Source: Rodentibacter mrazii
GTDB taxonomy: Bacteria > Pseudomonadota > Gammaproteobacteria > Enterobacterales > Pasteurellaceae
Length of the DNA stretch: 44,295 nucleotides
Direction: 5' to 3'
Assembly (NCBI RefSeq): GCF_001998825.1
Contig: NZ_MLHG01000042.1
Location: 1-44,295, forward strand
Shown: in pieces, positions 1 through 10,813 of the stretch
Layout of the letters: each line of letters begins with the position of its first letter
Position numbering within the stretch: position 1 is the first letter of the stretch
Program-made: the position numbers and the translations under genes
The notes under the pieces: model-generated
The model's input: only the letters and a program-made list of their open reading frames with translations
What the model was told of the DNA's origin: nothing
Databases searched by the model: none

Positions 1-2429
1 GTACCATTACCGTCTACGATAGTAATGGTATGCGTACCGTTTGTTGCATCGGTCGTCACGTTTGCTTGTGCATCTTTACCTGCCGCACCCGTTGCGCCAG
101 TTGCGCCTGTAGCACCGGTTGCGCCGTTTACAGCTTTCGCATCAAAGGTATAAGTTACATTACCATCAGCGCCAACAGTTTGATTAATCGTTAAGCCTTC
201 ACCTGCATTGAAATTAACCGTTTTTCCCGGTTTAATTAATGTATTTGTTGCAGTTGTTCCTGCTTTTAGATTACCGCCTGCATTCGTATGCCAACCTGAG
301 TTATTTACAGCATTAAGCACATCACCGGCAGTTACTGCTTGGTTAAGATTAGTTGCATTATTAGTAACATTATCTCCTAAACCAATGGTACCATTGTCGT
401 TTGCTTTAATTGGAGTATTATCCGTCACAACACGGAAACCACCACCACTACTTGTATTAATAAACTCTACTCGTGTTAAACCGGATGAGGTAACATCAAG
501 AATTTGGCCTGAATTAATATCGGCAGCCCCTTCTTTATCATACTCAACCGTATCAGTACCCAAAATATTCGCAACCTGGAGTTTAAATCCAGAGTTTGAA
601 TTTCCGCCTGTTGAAGAAATCTTAATTGAGCCATCGGTATTATTCGTAAATTTAATATTATCACCGGCAACATAAGTTGGTGTCTTAATTGTTACAAGCG
701 TTCTATTACCACTAGTAGCAGCAACAGTTACATTTGCCGAACCTGCTCCAACAAAATCTACACGGTCACCAAAATGAACATTATTTACCGGATTACCCGC
801 GTGAGTGGAACTATTCCCAATCCCCCAAAATCCTTGGTTTACAGCAGTCACAACATCATTCACTGTCGCAACGCCTGTATTAGCATTAGGAATACTAGTA
901 TTTAAACTACCAGTTACTGTTACAGGTGAGAACTTACCCTGTTTTACATCAAAGGTAACGTTCGCATCCGCACCGTTATTTACCCCATCGACACGAGAAG
1001 TAGTGAGGTTACCGTTTACAAAACGGACATAGTGATCGTTATTGATACGAGCTTTTGATGTATTAGCATTATCATGAACATTAAAGCCCATATAATTTAA
1101 TACATTGTAAAGCTGGGAGCCATTGATAGCATCGGTGGAATTAGCCGCTACACGTCCAGCACCCACATGCTGAATTTGACGTTCTAGGCCCGCTCTACCA
1201 ACAGATACTACCGTTGTACCCTGTGCTTTAGAAACATTAGTAATCGCATTTGTAGCATAACCATATTCCAAACCAGTAACCGATTTAAACGTACCGCAAT
1301 ATTCTTGCGTTATAGTTTGTCCACTTGCATTTTTAAATGTAACATTCGTTGAAGATTGCTCATTATGAAACCCTTCACTTACAATTGATCCTGTTCCTAG
1401 AGCAACCGAAAGAGTTTCGTTATCTTGAACTTTCGCACCACGTCCCATAGCAACACTGCCGGCTGAGTAACCATGAGCACCGTGGCCAATAGAAACCGAA
1501 CCCACACCTTCACTCTTAGTTTGAGTAACAATAGGTATATTCTGACCATTATCCAATGTACGAGTACTAGTGGTTAAATCTCCACCAGCAGACCAACCAA
1601 TTGCAACCGACCCCGACTTAGAAGTAGTAGCCCCAGCCCCTTGAGCAATAGAATAAGGGCCTGTTGCATTAGAATAAGTACCGATTGCCATCGCATGACG
1701 TCCAGAAGACCAAGCACCATTACCCAATGCCATACCAGGTGCCGATTTACCATTTAGGTCTTGGCTTAATGACACAGCACCAGAACCGAATGCCAAACTA
1801 TCCGGCATTGCATAAGAACTAGATCCAATAGCGGTTCCAAGTGGTAAAGCTGCGGCAAATGAGCCTATTGCTAAACCACCGGAACTATTCCCACCAACGA
1901 CAACACTAGAATTATGATATTTACCTCTCCCCGGATCCTGGTCAGCTTGAACAGATTTCGCATTAGTACCAATTGCAATACCACGGCGAACTGTTGTGCA
2001 AGACATATTACCGATTGCAATACCTTCACTTTGTGTAGTATTAGCTTTAAATCCAAGCGCAATAGAAGAATCAGCAAGCGCTTTTGTCTGAGCACCTAGT
2101 GCGGTTGCAAAATTACCCGATGTTGTCGCTTCATTACCAATTGCAACATCTTGAGTATTTGGTGCTTTTGCTCCCCAACCAATAGCAATAGCACTCGAAC
2201 CACCGGCTGGAGCATTATTAGGATTATAAGAAAAACCATCACCAATAGAGACCGCTGCTAATGCGGAGCCACCAATTACCGTCGCCCCTGCAGTGATAAG
2301 CGAAACGGCAAAAACTGAAATTTTCTTTTCTGTTTTCGATTTAGTTTTTCCTTTTGCTTTCGTTAATTCGGACACAGCGACCCAAGATTGGGTTGCATGA
2401 TTCCAAATTACTCTAAATATCTTATTCAT
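1..2429 (-). CDS. Trimeric autotransporter adhesin (YadA/Hia type), N-terminal part, cut by window edge
   Basis: The frame is open from ATG at 2429 (SD AAGGAC just upstream) to the window edge, about 809 codons; the C-terminal stalk and membrane anchor lie outside. Residues 1-~30 (MNKIFRVIWNHATQSWVAVS) are an extended signal peptide region typical of large autotransporters, followed by a hydrophobic stretch ending near GGSALA. Residues ~60-330 carry many S/A-I-A-I-G repeats of a YadA-like left-handed beta-roll head. A neck motif (RQIQHVGAGRVAANSTDAIN) starts at residue 417. Trp-ring-like segments have Trp at 535 and 713 (VNNSGW). Six collagen-like GXY triplets, mostly Gly-Ala-Thr, occupy residues 769-786. 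The family forms surface homotrimers that bind host matrix or cells. The ligand is not predictable here. Two Cys (144, 378) are unusual for the family. Confidence 0.93.
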   Translation of the reverse strand, partial: MNKIFRVIWNHATQSWVAVSELTKAKGKTKSKTEKKISVFAVSLITAGATVIGGSALAAVSIGDGFSYNPNNAPAGGSSAIAIGWGAKAPNTQDVAIGNEATTSGNFATALGAQTKALADSSIALGFKANTTQSEGIAIGNMSCTTVRRGIAIGTNAKSVQADQDPGRGKYHNSSVVVGGNSSGGLAIGSFAAALPLGTAIGSSSYAMPDSLAFGSGAVSLSQDLNGKSAPGMALGNGAWSSGRHAMAIGTYSNATGPYSIAQGAGATTSKSGSVAIGWSAGGDLTTSTRTLDNGQNIPIVTQTKSEGVGSVSIGHGAHGYSAGSVAMGRGAKVQDNETLSVALGTGSIVSEGFHNEQSSTNVTFKNASGQTITQEYCGTFKSVTGLEYGYATNAITNVSKAQGTTVVSVGRAGLERQIQHVGAGRVAANSTDAINGSQLYNVLNYMGFNVHDNANTSKARINNDHYVRFVNGNLTTSRVDGVNNGADANVTFDVKQGKFSPVTVTGSLNTSIPNANTGVATVNDVVTAVNQGFWGIGNSSTHAGNPVNNVHFGDRVDFVGAGSANVTVAATSGNRTLVTIKTPTYVAGDNIKFTNNTDGSIKISSTGGNSNSGFKLQVANILGTDTVEYDKEGAADINSGQILDVTSSGLTRVEFINTSSGGGFRVVTDNTPIKANDNGTIGLGDNVTNNATNLNQAVTAGDVLNAVNNSGWHTNAGGNLKAGTTATNTLIKPGKTVNFNAGEGLTINQTVGADGNVTYTFDAKAVNGATGATGATGATGAAGKDAQANVTTDATNGTHTITIVDGNG
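81..125 (-). repeat. 9-bp tandem repeat encoding Gly-Ala-Thr triplets
   Basis: Five near-identical 9-bp units (plus-strand pattern GCGCCxGTT, with some third-position changes) encode four Gly-Ala-Thr triplets and one Gly-Ala-Ala in the adhesin. Units are a multiple of three, so gain or loss would change length but not frame. Confidence 0.75.
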
Positions 2430-2722
2430 TTAAGTTGTCCTTGTTTTTTATTATTCATTTTAGGTAGTCTAAACAAATAGAACCTATTCCCATCCCAAAC
2501 AACAGGATGAAAACCTCGCCGATTTTACGGAGAGCTATAACTCATAACAAACAACTTTGCCTATATTTACATAAGCTTACAAAAGGTTAAGGTTCAATAT
2601 TGGCATTGCTAAAATTTAGGCAAATTATAAAAACAAACAAAAAAATGACCGCTCTTTTTAAAAAGAAATAATAAAAATGAAAAGGAAATGAGGGAAAGAA
2701 ATCGATAGGATACAGTAATTTA
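2430..2722. other. Intergenic region upstream of adhesin
   Basis: No gene is seen. The region is A/T-rich and must hold the adhesin promoter, since a terminator separates it from rpsQ. I could not pick a convincing -35/-10 pair. One AAGAGCGGT uptake-sequence variant lies at 2648-2656. Homopolymer runs are 7 bases or shorter, so no obvious phase-variation tract is present. Confidence 0.5.
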
Positions 2723-2753
2723 AAAAGCCAATGGCATTACACCATTGGCTTTT
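2723..2753 (-). terminator. Rho-independent terminator after rpsQ
   Basis: A 12-bp perfect stem (AAAAGCCAATGG / CCATTGGCTTTT) with a 7-nt loop lies 19 nt past the rpsQ stop. Flanking A and T runs on both sides would allow it to work in both directions. It marks the end of the S10 operon. Confidence 0.85.
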
Positions 2754-2771
2754 ATTCTCTATGATTGTGAA

Positions 2772-3029
2772 TTAAGCGATAACCGCTTTTTCAACAACAC
2801 GAACTAATGTCCAAGACTTGGTTTTTGATAGAGGGCGGCACTCGCGAATCTCTACGGTATCACCAACTTTGGCTTCATTGTTTTCATCGTGTACGTGTAA
2901 TTTTGTTGTACGACGGATAAATTTACCGTATAACGGATGCTTTACCTTACGTTCAATTGCAACAACGAAAGATTTTTCCATTTTGTCGCTAACAACTTTA
3001 CCTTGTACGCTACGAATTTTATCAGTCAT
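2772..3029 (-). CDS. rpsQ: 30S ribosomal protein S17
   Basis: 85 aa, full length for bacterial S17, an OB-fold protein binding 16S rRNA helices early in 30S assembly. The conserved C-terminal [11 protein letters not shown] is present. Its ATG overlaps the rpmC stop by one base (TAATG), so translation is likely coupled. It is the last gene of the S10 operon, as in E. coli, and a terminator follows. Confidence 0.98.
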
Positions 3030-3220
3030 TACTCACCCGCCTTTTCGGTTAATACAGTTTTTACACGTGCAATATCACGACGCACTTGTTTAGCCTGATG
3101 GGTTTGTTGAAGCTGACCGGTGGCTGTTTGCATACGCAATTTGAATTGTTCACCTAGAAGGTTTAATAATTCAGCATTCAGCTCTTCAACACTTTTTGTA
3201 CGTAAATCTTGAGCTTTCAT
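3029..3220 (-). CDS. rpmC: 50S ribosomal protein L29
   Basis: 63 aa, the usual length of L29, which sits near the polypeptide exit tunnel beside L23. The [14 protein letters not shown] start and the helical [11 protein letters not shown] region match the family. It shares one base with each neighbour (TAATG junctions with rplP and rpsQ). Confidence 0.98.
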
Positions 3221-3630
3221 TACATCACCGTCTTAGTTACGAAGGTAGTCTTAACCGGCAATTTTGCTGCTGCTAATGCAAAAGCATTTCTTGCCACTTC
3301 TTCAGACACACCATCCATTTCATAAAGCACTTTACCCGGTTGGATTAAGGCTACCCAGTATTCAACGTTACCTTTACCTTTACCCATACGGACTTCTAAT
3401 GGTTTTTCAGTAATTGGTTTATCCGGGAATACTCGAATCCAGATTTTACCTTGACGTTTTACCGCACGAGACATCGCACGACGTGCCGCTTCGATTTGAC
3501 GAGCGGTTAAACGACAACGACCAACAGCTTTTAAACCGTAAGTACCGAAGCTCACTTCAGTACCATTTGCGATGCCACGGTTGCGGCCTTTGTGAACTTT
3601 ACGGAATTTTGTACGTTTTGGTTGCAACAT
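3220..3630 (-). CDS. rplP: 50S ribosomal protein L16
   Basis: 136 aa, full length. The N-terminus [19 protein letters not shown] and the [19 protein letters not shown] segment are diagnostic of L16, which lies near the A site and peptidyl-transferase centre. It starts 13 nt after the rpsC stop and its stop overlaps the rpmC start. Confidence 0.98.
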   Translation of the reverse strand: MLQPKRTKFRKVHKGRNRGIANGTEVSFGTYGLKAVGRCRLTARQIEAARRAMSRAVKRQGKIWIRVFPDKPITEKPLEVRMGKGKGNVEYWVALIQPGKVLYEMDGVSEEVARNAFALAAAKLPVKTTFVTKTVM

Positions 3631-3643
3631 TTAGCGTTTCTCC

Positions 3644-4351
3644 TTACTTACGACCTTTACCGCGCGGCGCTCTTTTAGGCTTGTCGGCAGGTTGTTGTTC
3701 TGATTGCGCAACGGCAGCCATTCCACCAAGAATTTCACCTTTGAAGATCCACACTTTTACGCCGATTACGCCGTAAGTTGTGTGTGCTTCTGCAGTGTTA
3801 TAATCGATGTCTGCACGAAGAGTATGGAGAGGTACGCGACCTTCACGATACCATTCTGAACGTGCAATTTCTGCACCACCTAAACGACCGCTAACCTCAA
3901 CTTTGATACCTTTCGCACCTAAACGCATTGCGCTTTGTACCGCACGTTTCATTGCACGACGGAACATTACACGACGTTCTAATTGAGAAGCGATGCTTTC
4001 TGCAACTAATTTCGCATCTAATTCAGGTTTTTTCACTTCAGCGATGTTAATTTGAGCCGGAACGCCAGCAATTTTAGAGACTGCGTTACGTAATTTTTCA
4101 ACATCTTCGCCTTTTTTACCGATTACGATACCAGGACGAGCTGTGTGAATAGTTACACGAATACTTTTAGCTGGACGCTCAATAGTAATACGTGAAACTG
4201 AAGCATTTGCTAATTCTTTGTTTAAGAATTTGCGTACTTTGAAATCGCCTTCAAGATTGTCAGCGAAGTCTTGTGTATTCGCGAACCAAGTAGAGCTCCA
4301 AGGTTTAACAATACCTAGGCGAATACCATGTGGATGTACTTTTTGACCCAT
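3644..4351 (-). CDS. rpsC: 30S ribosomal protein S3
   Basis: 235 aa. The N-terminus [15 protein letters not shown], the KH-type nucleic-acid-binding loop ([15 protein letters not shown]) and the [18 protein letters not shown] block are those of S3, at the mRNA entry site of the 30S subunit. The C-terminal tail is basic (RAPRGKGRK). It lies 17 nt after rplV within the operon. Confidence 0.98.
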   Translation of the reverse strand: MGQKVHPHGIRLGIVKPWSSTWFANTQDFADNLEGDFKVRKFLNKELANASVSRITIERPAKSIRVTIHTARPGIVIGKKGEDVEKLRNAVSKIAGVPAQINIAEVKKPELDAKLVAESIASQLERRVMFRRAMKRAVQSAMRLGAKGIKVEVSGRLGGAEIARSEWYREGRVPLHTLRADIDYNTAEAHTTYGVIGVKVWIFKGEILGGMAAVAQSEQQPADKPKRAPRGKGRK

Positions 4352-4368
4352 TGCTATTCTCCTACTGA

Positions 4369-5009
<641 letters not shown>

Positions 5010-5012
5010 TTA

Positions 5013-5834
5013 TTATTTGCCACGACGACGTACGATATATTTATCAGTACGTTTGTTGTGACGAGTTTTCTTACCTTTGGTTTGAACGCCCCATGGAGTA
5101 ACAGGGTGTTTACCAAAGTTACGGCCTTCACCACCACCGTGTGGGTGGTCAACTGGGTTCATTGCAGTACCACGAACTGTAGGACGAATACCTCTCCAGC
5201 GGTTAGCACCGGCTTTACCCAATACGCGAAGCATATGTTCTGAGTTACCAACTTCACCAATTGTCGCTACACATTCAGCCAATACTTTACGCATTTCGCC
5301 AGAACGTAAACGTAAAGTCACATAGTTTCCTTCACGTGCAATGATCTGTACATATGCACCGGCAGAACGAGCAATTTGACCGCCTTTACCCGGTTTTAAT
5401 TCAACGTTATGTACTGTTGAACCAACTGGAATATTACGCATTGGTAATGCATTACCCACTTTAATTGGTGAGTTAATACCAGCTTGAATTTGATCGCCTA
5501 CTGACAAGCCTTTCGGTGCTAGGATATAACGACGTTCACCATCTTTATAAAGCACTAAAGCAATGTTAGCAGAGCGGTTTGGATCATATTCTAAACGCTC
5601 AACAACCGCTGGGATATCTAACTTGTTACGTTTGAAATCGATTAAACGGTAGTGTTGTTTATGACCGCCACCAATGTGACGAGTTGTAATACGACCATAG
5701 TTGTTACGACCACCGGTTTTAGATTTAGTATCTAGTAATGGTGCGTAAGGTTTACCCTTGTGTAATTCAGGGTTCACGATTTTAACAACGTGACGACGAC
5801 CAGCGGAGGTCGGCTTACATTTTACGATAGCCAT
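5013..5834 (-). CDS. rplB: 50S ribosomal protein L2
   Basis: 273 aa, standard length. [18 protein letters not shown] begins the protein, and the conserved C-terminal [15 protein letters not shown] loop carries the His associated with peptidyl-transferase function and subunit joining. It lies 17 nt after rplW. Confidence 0.98.
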   Translation of the reverse strand: MAIVKCKPTSAGRRHVVKIVNPELHKGKPYAPLLDTKSKTGGRNNYGRITTRHIGGGHKQHYRLIDFKRNKLDIPAVVERLEYDPNRSANIALVLYKDGERRYILAPKGLSVGDQIQAGINSPIKVGNALPMRNIPVGSTVHNVELKPGKGGQIARSAGAYVQIIAREGNYVTLRLRSGEMRKVLAECVATIGEVGNSEHMLRVLGKAGANRWRGIRPTVRGTAMNPVDHPHGGGEGRNFGKHPVTPWGVQTKGKKTRHNKRTDKYIVRRRGK

Positions 5835-5851
5835 TCTCTATTCTCCTCCGA

Positions 5852-6151
5852 TTACTCTGCACTGTCCACGAAGTCCAAGTTTTGGCCTTCGGCTAAAGTT
5901 ACATAAGCTTTTTTCCAGTCGCTGCGACGACCCATTTTAGTACCACGGCGTTTAGTTTTACCTTTAACAACCACAGTACGAACAGAATCTACTTTTACTT
6001 CAAATAATTGAGCAACTGCAGCAGCAATTTCAGCTTTGTTCGCATCTAAAGCAACTTTAAGTACAACAGTGTTAGATTTTTCAGCATTGTTGGTTGCTTT
6101 TTCAGAGATATGCGGTGCACGAAGCACGCTCAGCAAACGTTCTTGACTCAT
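5852..6151 (-). CDS. rplW: 50S ribosomal protein L23
   Basis: 99 aa, the expected length. L23 sits at the exit tunnel and docks trigger factor and SRP. The [15 protein letters not shown] start and [20 protein letters not shown] segment match. The start overlaps the rplD stop by 4 nt, so translation is probably coupled. Confidence 0.98.
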   Translation of the reverse strand: MSQERLLSVLRAPHISEKATNNAEKSNTVVLKVALDANKAEIAAAVAQLFEVKVDSVRTVVVKGKTKRRGTKMGRRSDWKKAYVTLAEGQNLDFVDSAE

Positions 6152-6750
6152 GCTAAGATCTCCTCAATTTGTTTCACAGCATCGACAGTAACAATCACTT
6201 TATCGAAAGCGATTAAGCTTACCGGATCGATACCTTGTACATCACGTACGTCAACTTTATATAAGTTACGTGCTGCTAAGAATAGATTTTCATCTAAACT
6301 CGCTGTGATAATTAACGCATCTTCAACTGCTAAATCTTTTAATTTTTGTACTAAAACTTTAGTTTTTGGTGCATCAATTTCAAATTTCTCAACAACCATT
6401 AAACGGTCTTGACGAACTAATTCAGAAAGAATGCTTTTAATTGCACCACGGTACATTTTCTTGTTCACTTTTTGGCTGTGATCTTGTGGTTTTGCCGCAA
6501 AGGTTGTACCACCGGAACGCCAAATTGGAGATTTAATATCACCAACACGAGCACGACCTGTACCTTTTTGACGCCAAGGTTTTTTACCTGAACCAGACAC
6601 TTCAGCACGAGTTTTTTGCGCACGAGTACCTTGACGCGCACCTGCTGCATAAGCAACAACAACTTGGTGGATCAACGCTTCGTTAAACTCACGTCCGAAG
6701 GTAGTTTCAGAAACAGTGAGTGCATTTGCACCTACAACTTGTAATTCCAT
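6148..6750 (-). CDS. rplD: 50S ribosomal protein L4 (probable operon autoregulator)
   Basis: 200 aa. The internal loop ([34 protein letters not shown]) that extends to the exit tunnel is intact. In E. coli, L4 also represses its own S10 operon by acting on the leader RNA. The leader length here (see 7721-7908) fits the same control, which is inference. It starts 15 nt after rplC. Confidence 0.98.
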   Translation of the reverse strand: MELQVVGANALTVSETTFGREFNEALIHQVVVAYAAGARQGTRAQKTRAEVSGSGKKPWRQKGTGRARVGDIKSPIWRSGGTTFAAKPQDHSQKVNKKMYRGAIKSILSELVRQDRLMVVEKFEIDAPKTKVLVQKLKDLAVEDALIITASLDENLFLAARNLYKVDVRDVQGIDPVSLIAFDKVIVTVDAVKQIEEILA

Positions 6751-6765
6751 CTCTATCTCCTAGAC

Positions 6766-7392
6766 TTATGCTTTAACTGCCGGCTTAACGATAACATCGC
6801 CATTGATAGCACCAGGTACAGAACCTTTTACTAATAGCAATTTACGCTCAGCATCTACACGAACAACTTCAAGTGATTGAACGGTTACACGCTCAGCACC
6901 TAAATGTCCTGCCATTTTTTTACCTTTAAACACACGACCCGGAGTTTGGTTTTGACCAATAGAACCAAGGACACGATGTGATAAAGAGTTACCGTGGGTA
7001 GCATCTTGAGTACGGAAATTCCAACGTTTAACACCACCTTGGAAACCTTTACCTTTAGAAGTACCGGTAACATCCACTTTTTTAACATCTGCAAAGATGT
7101 CAACATTGATTTCTTGACCTAAAGTGAATTCTTCACCTTCAGTACGGAATTCCCATAAACCGCGACCAGCTTCAACACCTGCTTTCACGAAATGACCTGC
7201 TTCAGGCTTAGTTACACGATTCGCTTTTTTAGAACCAGTAGTAACTTGAATTGCAGTATAGCCATCGTTTTCAAGAGTTTTAACTTGAGTTACGCGGTTG
7301 GCTTCGATTTCGATAACGGTAACTGGTACTGACACACCGTCTTCATTGAAGATACGGGTCATACCAACTTTACGACCGACTAAACCAATCAT
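6766..7392 (-). CDS. rplC: 50S ribosomal protein L3
   Basis: 208 aa. [19 protein letters not shown] at the start and the [20 protein letters not shown] loop, including the Gln that the methyltransferase PrmB modifies in enterics, are present. L3 initiates 50S assembly. It starts 16 nt after rpsJ. Confidence 0.98.
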   Translation of the reverse strand: MIGLVGRKVGMTRIFNEDGVSVPVTVIEIEANRVTQVKTLENDGYTAIQVTTGSKKANRVTKPEAGHFVKAGVEAGRGLWEFRTEGEEFTLGQEINVDIFADVKKVDVTGTSKGKGFQGGVKRWNFRTQDATHGNSLSHRVLGSIGQNQTPGRVFKGKKMAGHLGAERVTVQSLEVVRVDAERKLLLVKGSVPGAINGDVIVKPAVKA

Positions 7393-7408
7393 TGTAATAA
7401 CCTCTTAA

Positions 7409-7908
<500 letters not shown>

Positions 7909-7914
7909 CCGCAA

Positions 7915-7943
7915 ATACTACATAAAACCGAAACAGATTGCAA
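7915..7943 (-). promoter_or_regulatory. Candidate S10 operon promoter
   Basis: Reading leftward: TTGCAA (7943-7938), a 17-nt spacer, then TAGTAT (7920-7915). The pair fits sigma-70 well and predicts a start near 7908. It lies just past the lsrK stop. Confidence 0.5.
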
Positions 7944-7993
7944 GGTATTTATTCAAAAATATACAAAAAGTGAGGTTATTTTCTCATATATTT

Positions 7994-9571
7994 TTATAAA
8001 CCCGGGGCTTTCCATAATGACGTTGTTAATCCGTTATCGACTAATTGTAATTGTTTCTTATAGATATCCTGCCAACGAGATTTATGGGCTTGATATAACC
8101 TGTGATTGTCGGCATTCGGTTGATGTTGACGCTCAAATTTCACCAGTTTTTTACCGGCTTCAGATAAGGAAGCATAGATACCTATCCCCACACCTGCTGC
8201 AATTGCACAACCTAATGCTGTTGCCTCTTTCACAACCGGAATATTAACCGTCAAACCTGTTACATCAGATAAAATTTGGCTCCATAATTTTCCTTTTGCG
8301 CCTCCACCGGCAAACACAATAGAGGTTAATCTTACACTGGAAAATTTTTGCACTTGTTCCAAATTACATGAAGACACTATCGCGGCATTTTCCTCTAATG
8401 CACGGAATAAAACCGCTTTATTACATTTATCAGGATCAATAGAAAGATTAATAAAAGAAGGCGCAGCGTGATACCAAGATTTGAAATGCATCGCATCAGA
8501 AAAGATAGGAATTACATCATAAGATCCAACCGGTACTTTTTCAGCCATTTGTTCTAAAAGTGCATACGCATCCGTCCCCAATCGTTCCGCCAGCCGCTTT
8601 TCTTCATCGCAAAAAGCATCTCGGAACCAACGCATAGTTAATCCGGTAAAAAAACTAATTGATTCGGCTTGAACTAAAGGTGAAATAACATGGGGATTAA
8701 TACGAACATTCATTTCAGGATCCGTTACAGGATGTGGTAAATTCACCACCTGTTGCCAAAACGTCCCCCCGATAACTGCCGCCTGCTCTGGCTCAGTCAC
8801 ACCTAAACCAATACAGCCAAGTTGAACATCCCCCCCACCGACAATAACAGGCGTCCCCTGTGTTAATCCTGTTTGACGGGCTATTTCTGCCGTTACGCTA
8901 CCTAGCAATGTCCCGGTTTCTTTTACCGGTGTTAATATATCCGATACAAGTCCTGCCATATCCACTAACTCTGCCGACCACTGACGAGTTTTTAAATCCA
9001 ACATCCCTGTCGTACCGGCGTTGGAAGGTTCAACTGCCAACTCCCCACTCAGCATAAATGCCAACCAATCACTAATCATTGAAATCGCTTTCGTTTTACG
9101 ATAAATATCAGGTCGATGGTGAGCGAGCCATAATAAACGAGGCACAGCACTTAATGCCAAAGTTTGACCGGAAATAGAATATAAATATGATTCAAATGTA
9201 TTGTTATAAAGCGTCTTTAACTCTTTGACTTCTTCTACCGCACGCGCATCTACATTGCCACATGCCCAAATCGGTTGTTTTTGCTCATCATAAAGCACGA
9301 TACCTTCACGCATTGAACAAGTAGAAATCGCCGCAATCTGTCCGGCTTGAATTTGCGATTGTTGCAAAGCCTGACGAATACATTCACAAGTTAATTGCCA
9401 ATTATTTTTTAAATCAAATTCCATAGAACCGGGAATATTAGGATCCGACAAATGCGTCCATTCTCGTTGAGCGGCGGCAATCTGATTACCTTCTATATCA
9501 AAAATAACCGCTCTTACACTCCCCGTTCCGGCATCTAATGCCATTAAATAAATTGCTTGCTGTGTATTCAT
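7994..9571 (-). CDS. lsrK: Autoinducer-2 kinase LsrK
   Basis: 525 aa, FGGY carbohydrate-kinase family. It phosphorylates imported AI-2 (DPD) in the cytosol, trapping it and making the LsrR inducer. It matches E. coli LsrK along its length: [15 protein letters not shown] (phosphate loop), [41 protein letters not shown] and the C-terminal [12 protein letters not shown]. Two adjacent ATGs are possible (9574, 9571); 9571 is better spaced from AGGAG. It lies 42 nt after lsrR on the same strand, so the two probably form one transcript. Confidence 0.96.
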   Translation of the reverse strand: MNTQQAIYLMALDAGTGSVRAVIFDIEGNQIAAAQREWTHLSDPNIPGSMEFDLKNNWQLTCECIRQALQQSQIQAGQIAAISTCSMREGIVLYDEQKQPIWACGNVDARAVEEVKELKTLYNNTFESYLYSISGQTLALSAVPRLLWLAHHRPDIYRKTKAISMISDWLAFMLSGELAVEPSNAGTTGMLDLKTRQWSAELVDMAGLVSDILTPVKETGTLLGSVTAEIARQTGLTQGTPVIVGGGDVQLGCIGLGVTEPEQAAVIGGTFWQQVVNLPHPVTDPEMNVRINPHVISPLVQAESISFFTGLTMRWFRDAFCDEEKRLAERLGTDAYALLEQMAEKVPVGSYDVIPIFSDAMHFKSWYHAAPSFINLSIDPDKCNKAVLFRALEENAAIVSSCNLEQVQKFSSVRLTSIVFAGGGAKGKLWSQILSDVTGLTVNIPVVKEATALGCAIAAGVGIGIYASLSEAGKKLVKFERQHQPNADNHRLYQAHKSRWQDIYKKQLQLVDNGLTTSLWKAPGL

Positions 9572-9613
9572 CATTTTCTCCTTTCAATTAAGAAGAAAAT
9601 AAGCCCTTTATTG

Positions 9614-10579
9614 CTAAACCAACTGCGCTAACATCATTCGAGCCGTGTTTTCTTCTGTGACTAATGAATTAATATAATTTCCCTGCAATGCGCTTAAAAT
9701 CGCCTCCACCTTATCTTCTCCGCCCGCAACACCAACGACATTAGAAATTTTCTTTAGATTTTCAAGCGGTACACTAATCAGTTCTTCATGTAATGGCATA
9801 TCAGGCTGCAAACTTCCGTCTCTACGCATAAAATAGCCCAAAATATCCCCTACTGCGCCCTGGTTACGGATAATTTGCTGTTTTTCCTCCGTGATATAGC
9901 CTGAACGGAGCAATGTCGCTTGCCCCTTTTGGCGCGTTGCTCCTATACCAACAATTGCTGTATTGGCACTGCACGCGGCAAGCATCATGTCACGAACACA
10001 GGCTTCACGTTTAAATAACCTTGCCGCCTCAATGGAAGATGCACGTAAAGGAGCAGGAATAATGCTTACAGAACAGGAGCCGTCCAATTGCCCGATCCCT
10101 TTCATATAAGGTCCCACCCCACCTGATAAGGTGATCAATTTAATGTTATTGTGGGTAATAAACTCGCTTGCGTACTTTAATGTCTTCATAATCGTATCGC
10201 CGAAACCAATCGCTAAAACTTGATTTGGTTTCATTAATGACATCAACATCTGAGCGGCTCCAACGCCTAAACGCTCATTAATTTCATGCTGTTCTAATGC
10301 CGGTAAAATACGAATATACTTTAATTGAAAATGTTGTTGTAAGGCTTCTTCTATCTCAAAACAACCTGTAAAACGAGAGTTAATCTGTACCTTAATGATT
10401 CCTAATTGCCGGGCTTTTTCTAATAATCGGGAAACTTTTAAGCGAGGTAGCTTTAATTTTTCCCCAATCTCACTCTGCGTTAAATTATCGTGATAATAAA
10501 ACCACGCCATTCTGGCAAGCAGCTCTTCTTCCGTCATGTTTTGGGAAAATTCACCGTTATCGTCTATTCGTTCATTCAT
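9614..10579 (-). CDS. lsrR: lsr operon repressor LsrR
   Basis: 321 aa, SorC/DeoR-type sugar-binding regulator. Residues ~33-62 form the helix-turn-helix ([20 protein letters not shown]). The rest is the phospho-sugar effector domain ([27 protein letters not shown]). In enterics LsrR represses lsrRK and lsrA until phospho-AI-2 binds. The gene diverges from lsrA, and candidate operators lie between them. Confidence 0.95.
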   Translation of the reverse strand: MNERIDDNGEFSQNMTEEELLARMAWFYYHDNLTQSEIGEKLKLPRLKVSRLLEKARQLGIIKVQINSRFTGCFEIEEALQQHFQLKYIRILPALEQHEINERLGVGAAQMLMSLMKPNQVLAIGFGDTIMKTLKYASEFITHNNIKLITLSGGVGPYMKGIGQLDGSCSVSIIPAPLRASSIEAARLFKREACVRDMMLAACSANTAIVGIGATRQKGQATLLRSGYITEEKQQIIRNQGAVGDILGYFMRRDGSLQPDMPLHEELISVPLENLKKISNVVGVAGGEDKVEAILSALQGNYINSLVTEENTARMMLAQLV

Positions 10580-10608
10580 ATTTCATTCCTTCTTTGTCTG
10601 ATATTATT

Positions 10609-10630
10609 CATTTGTTTAAAAACTTTATCA
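10609..10630 (-). promoter_or_regulatory. Candidate lsrR promoter with LsrR half-site
   Basis: Reading leftward, TGATAAAGT (10630-10622, containing -10-like TAAAGT) is followed by AACAAATG (10616-10609). The same GATAAAGTT...AACAAATG module occurs at the lsrA promoter on the other strand. This suggests a promoter overlapped by an LsrR half-site. No footprint-level consensus was compared. Confidence 0.45.
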
Positions 10631-10655
10631 ATTGTTCTTTTCTTAATTTTTACAA

Positions 10656-10677
10656 AAACGTGAACAAGCTCACATTT
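10656..10677. promoter_or_regulatory. CRP-like site 1 in lsr control region
   Basis: CGTGA-N6-TCACA (10659-10674), one mismatch from the CRP core TGTGA-N6-TCACA, with A/T flanks. cAMP-CRP activates lsr in enterics. Confidence 0.65.
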
Positions 10678-10717
10678 CTTAAATACAAACCACAAAAGAT
10701 CAAAAAATATTCAATTA

Positions 10718-10733
10718 TGTGAGATTGATCACT
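10718..10733. promoter_or_regulatory. CRP-like site 2, upstream of lsrA
   Basis: TGTGA-N6-TCACT, one mismatch from the CRP core. Its centre (10725.5) is 41.5 nt upstream of a start predicted at 10767 from TAAAGT (10755-10760), which is class II activator spacing. Confidence 0.65.
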
Positions 10734-10752
10734 GTTTTTTCTCATCTTTTCA

Positions 10753-10794
10753 GATAAAGTTGTGAACAAATGATTAATTTAAATTACATTTGTT
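10753..10794 (+). promoter_or_regulatory. Candidate lsrA promoter and LsrR operator
   Basis: GATAAAGTT (10753-10761) contains the -10-like TAAAGT. It is followed by the inverted repeat AACAAATG (10765-10772) / CATTTGTT (10787-10794) with a 14-nt spacer, covering the predicted start. Position and the matching module near lsrR make it the best LsrR operator candidate. Confidence 0.5.
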
Positions 10795-10813
10795 AATTCA
10801 GCATGGTGAGATT

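Noticed and set aside
208-2099. Several open frames on the plus strand and short minus-strand frames across the adhesin
   Set aside because: They are antisense or out-of-frame shadows of the long adhesin frame, which has a signal peptide and family motifs.
2430-2722. Phase-variation tract in front of the adhesin
   Set aside because: No homopolymer over 7 bases and no tetra- or pentanucleotide repeat was seen.
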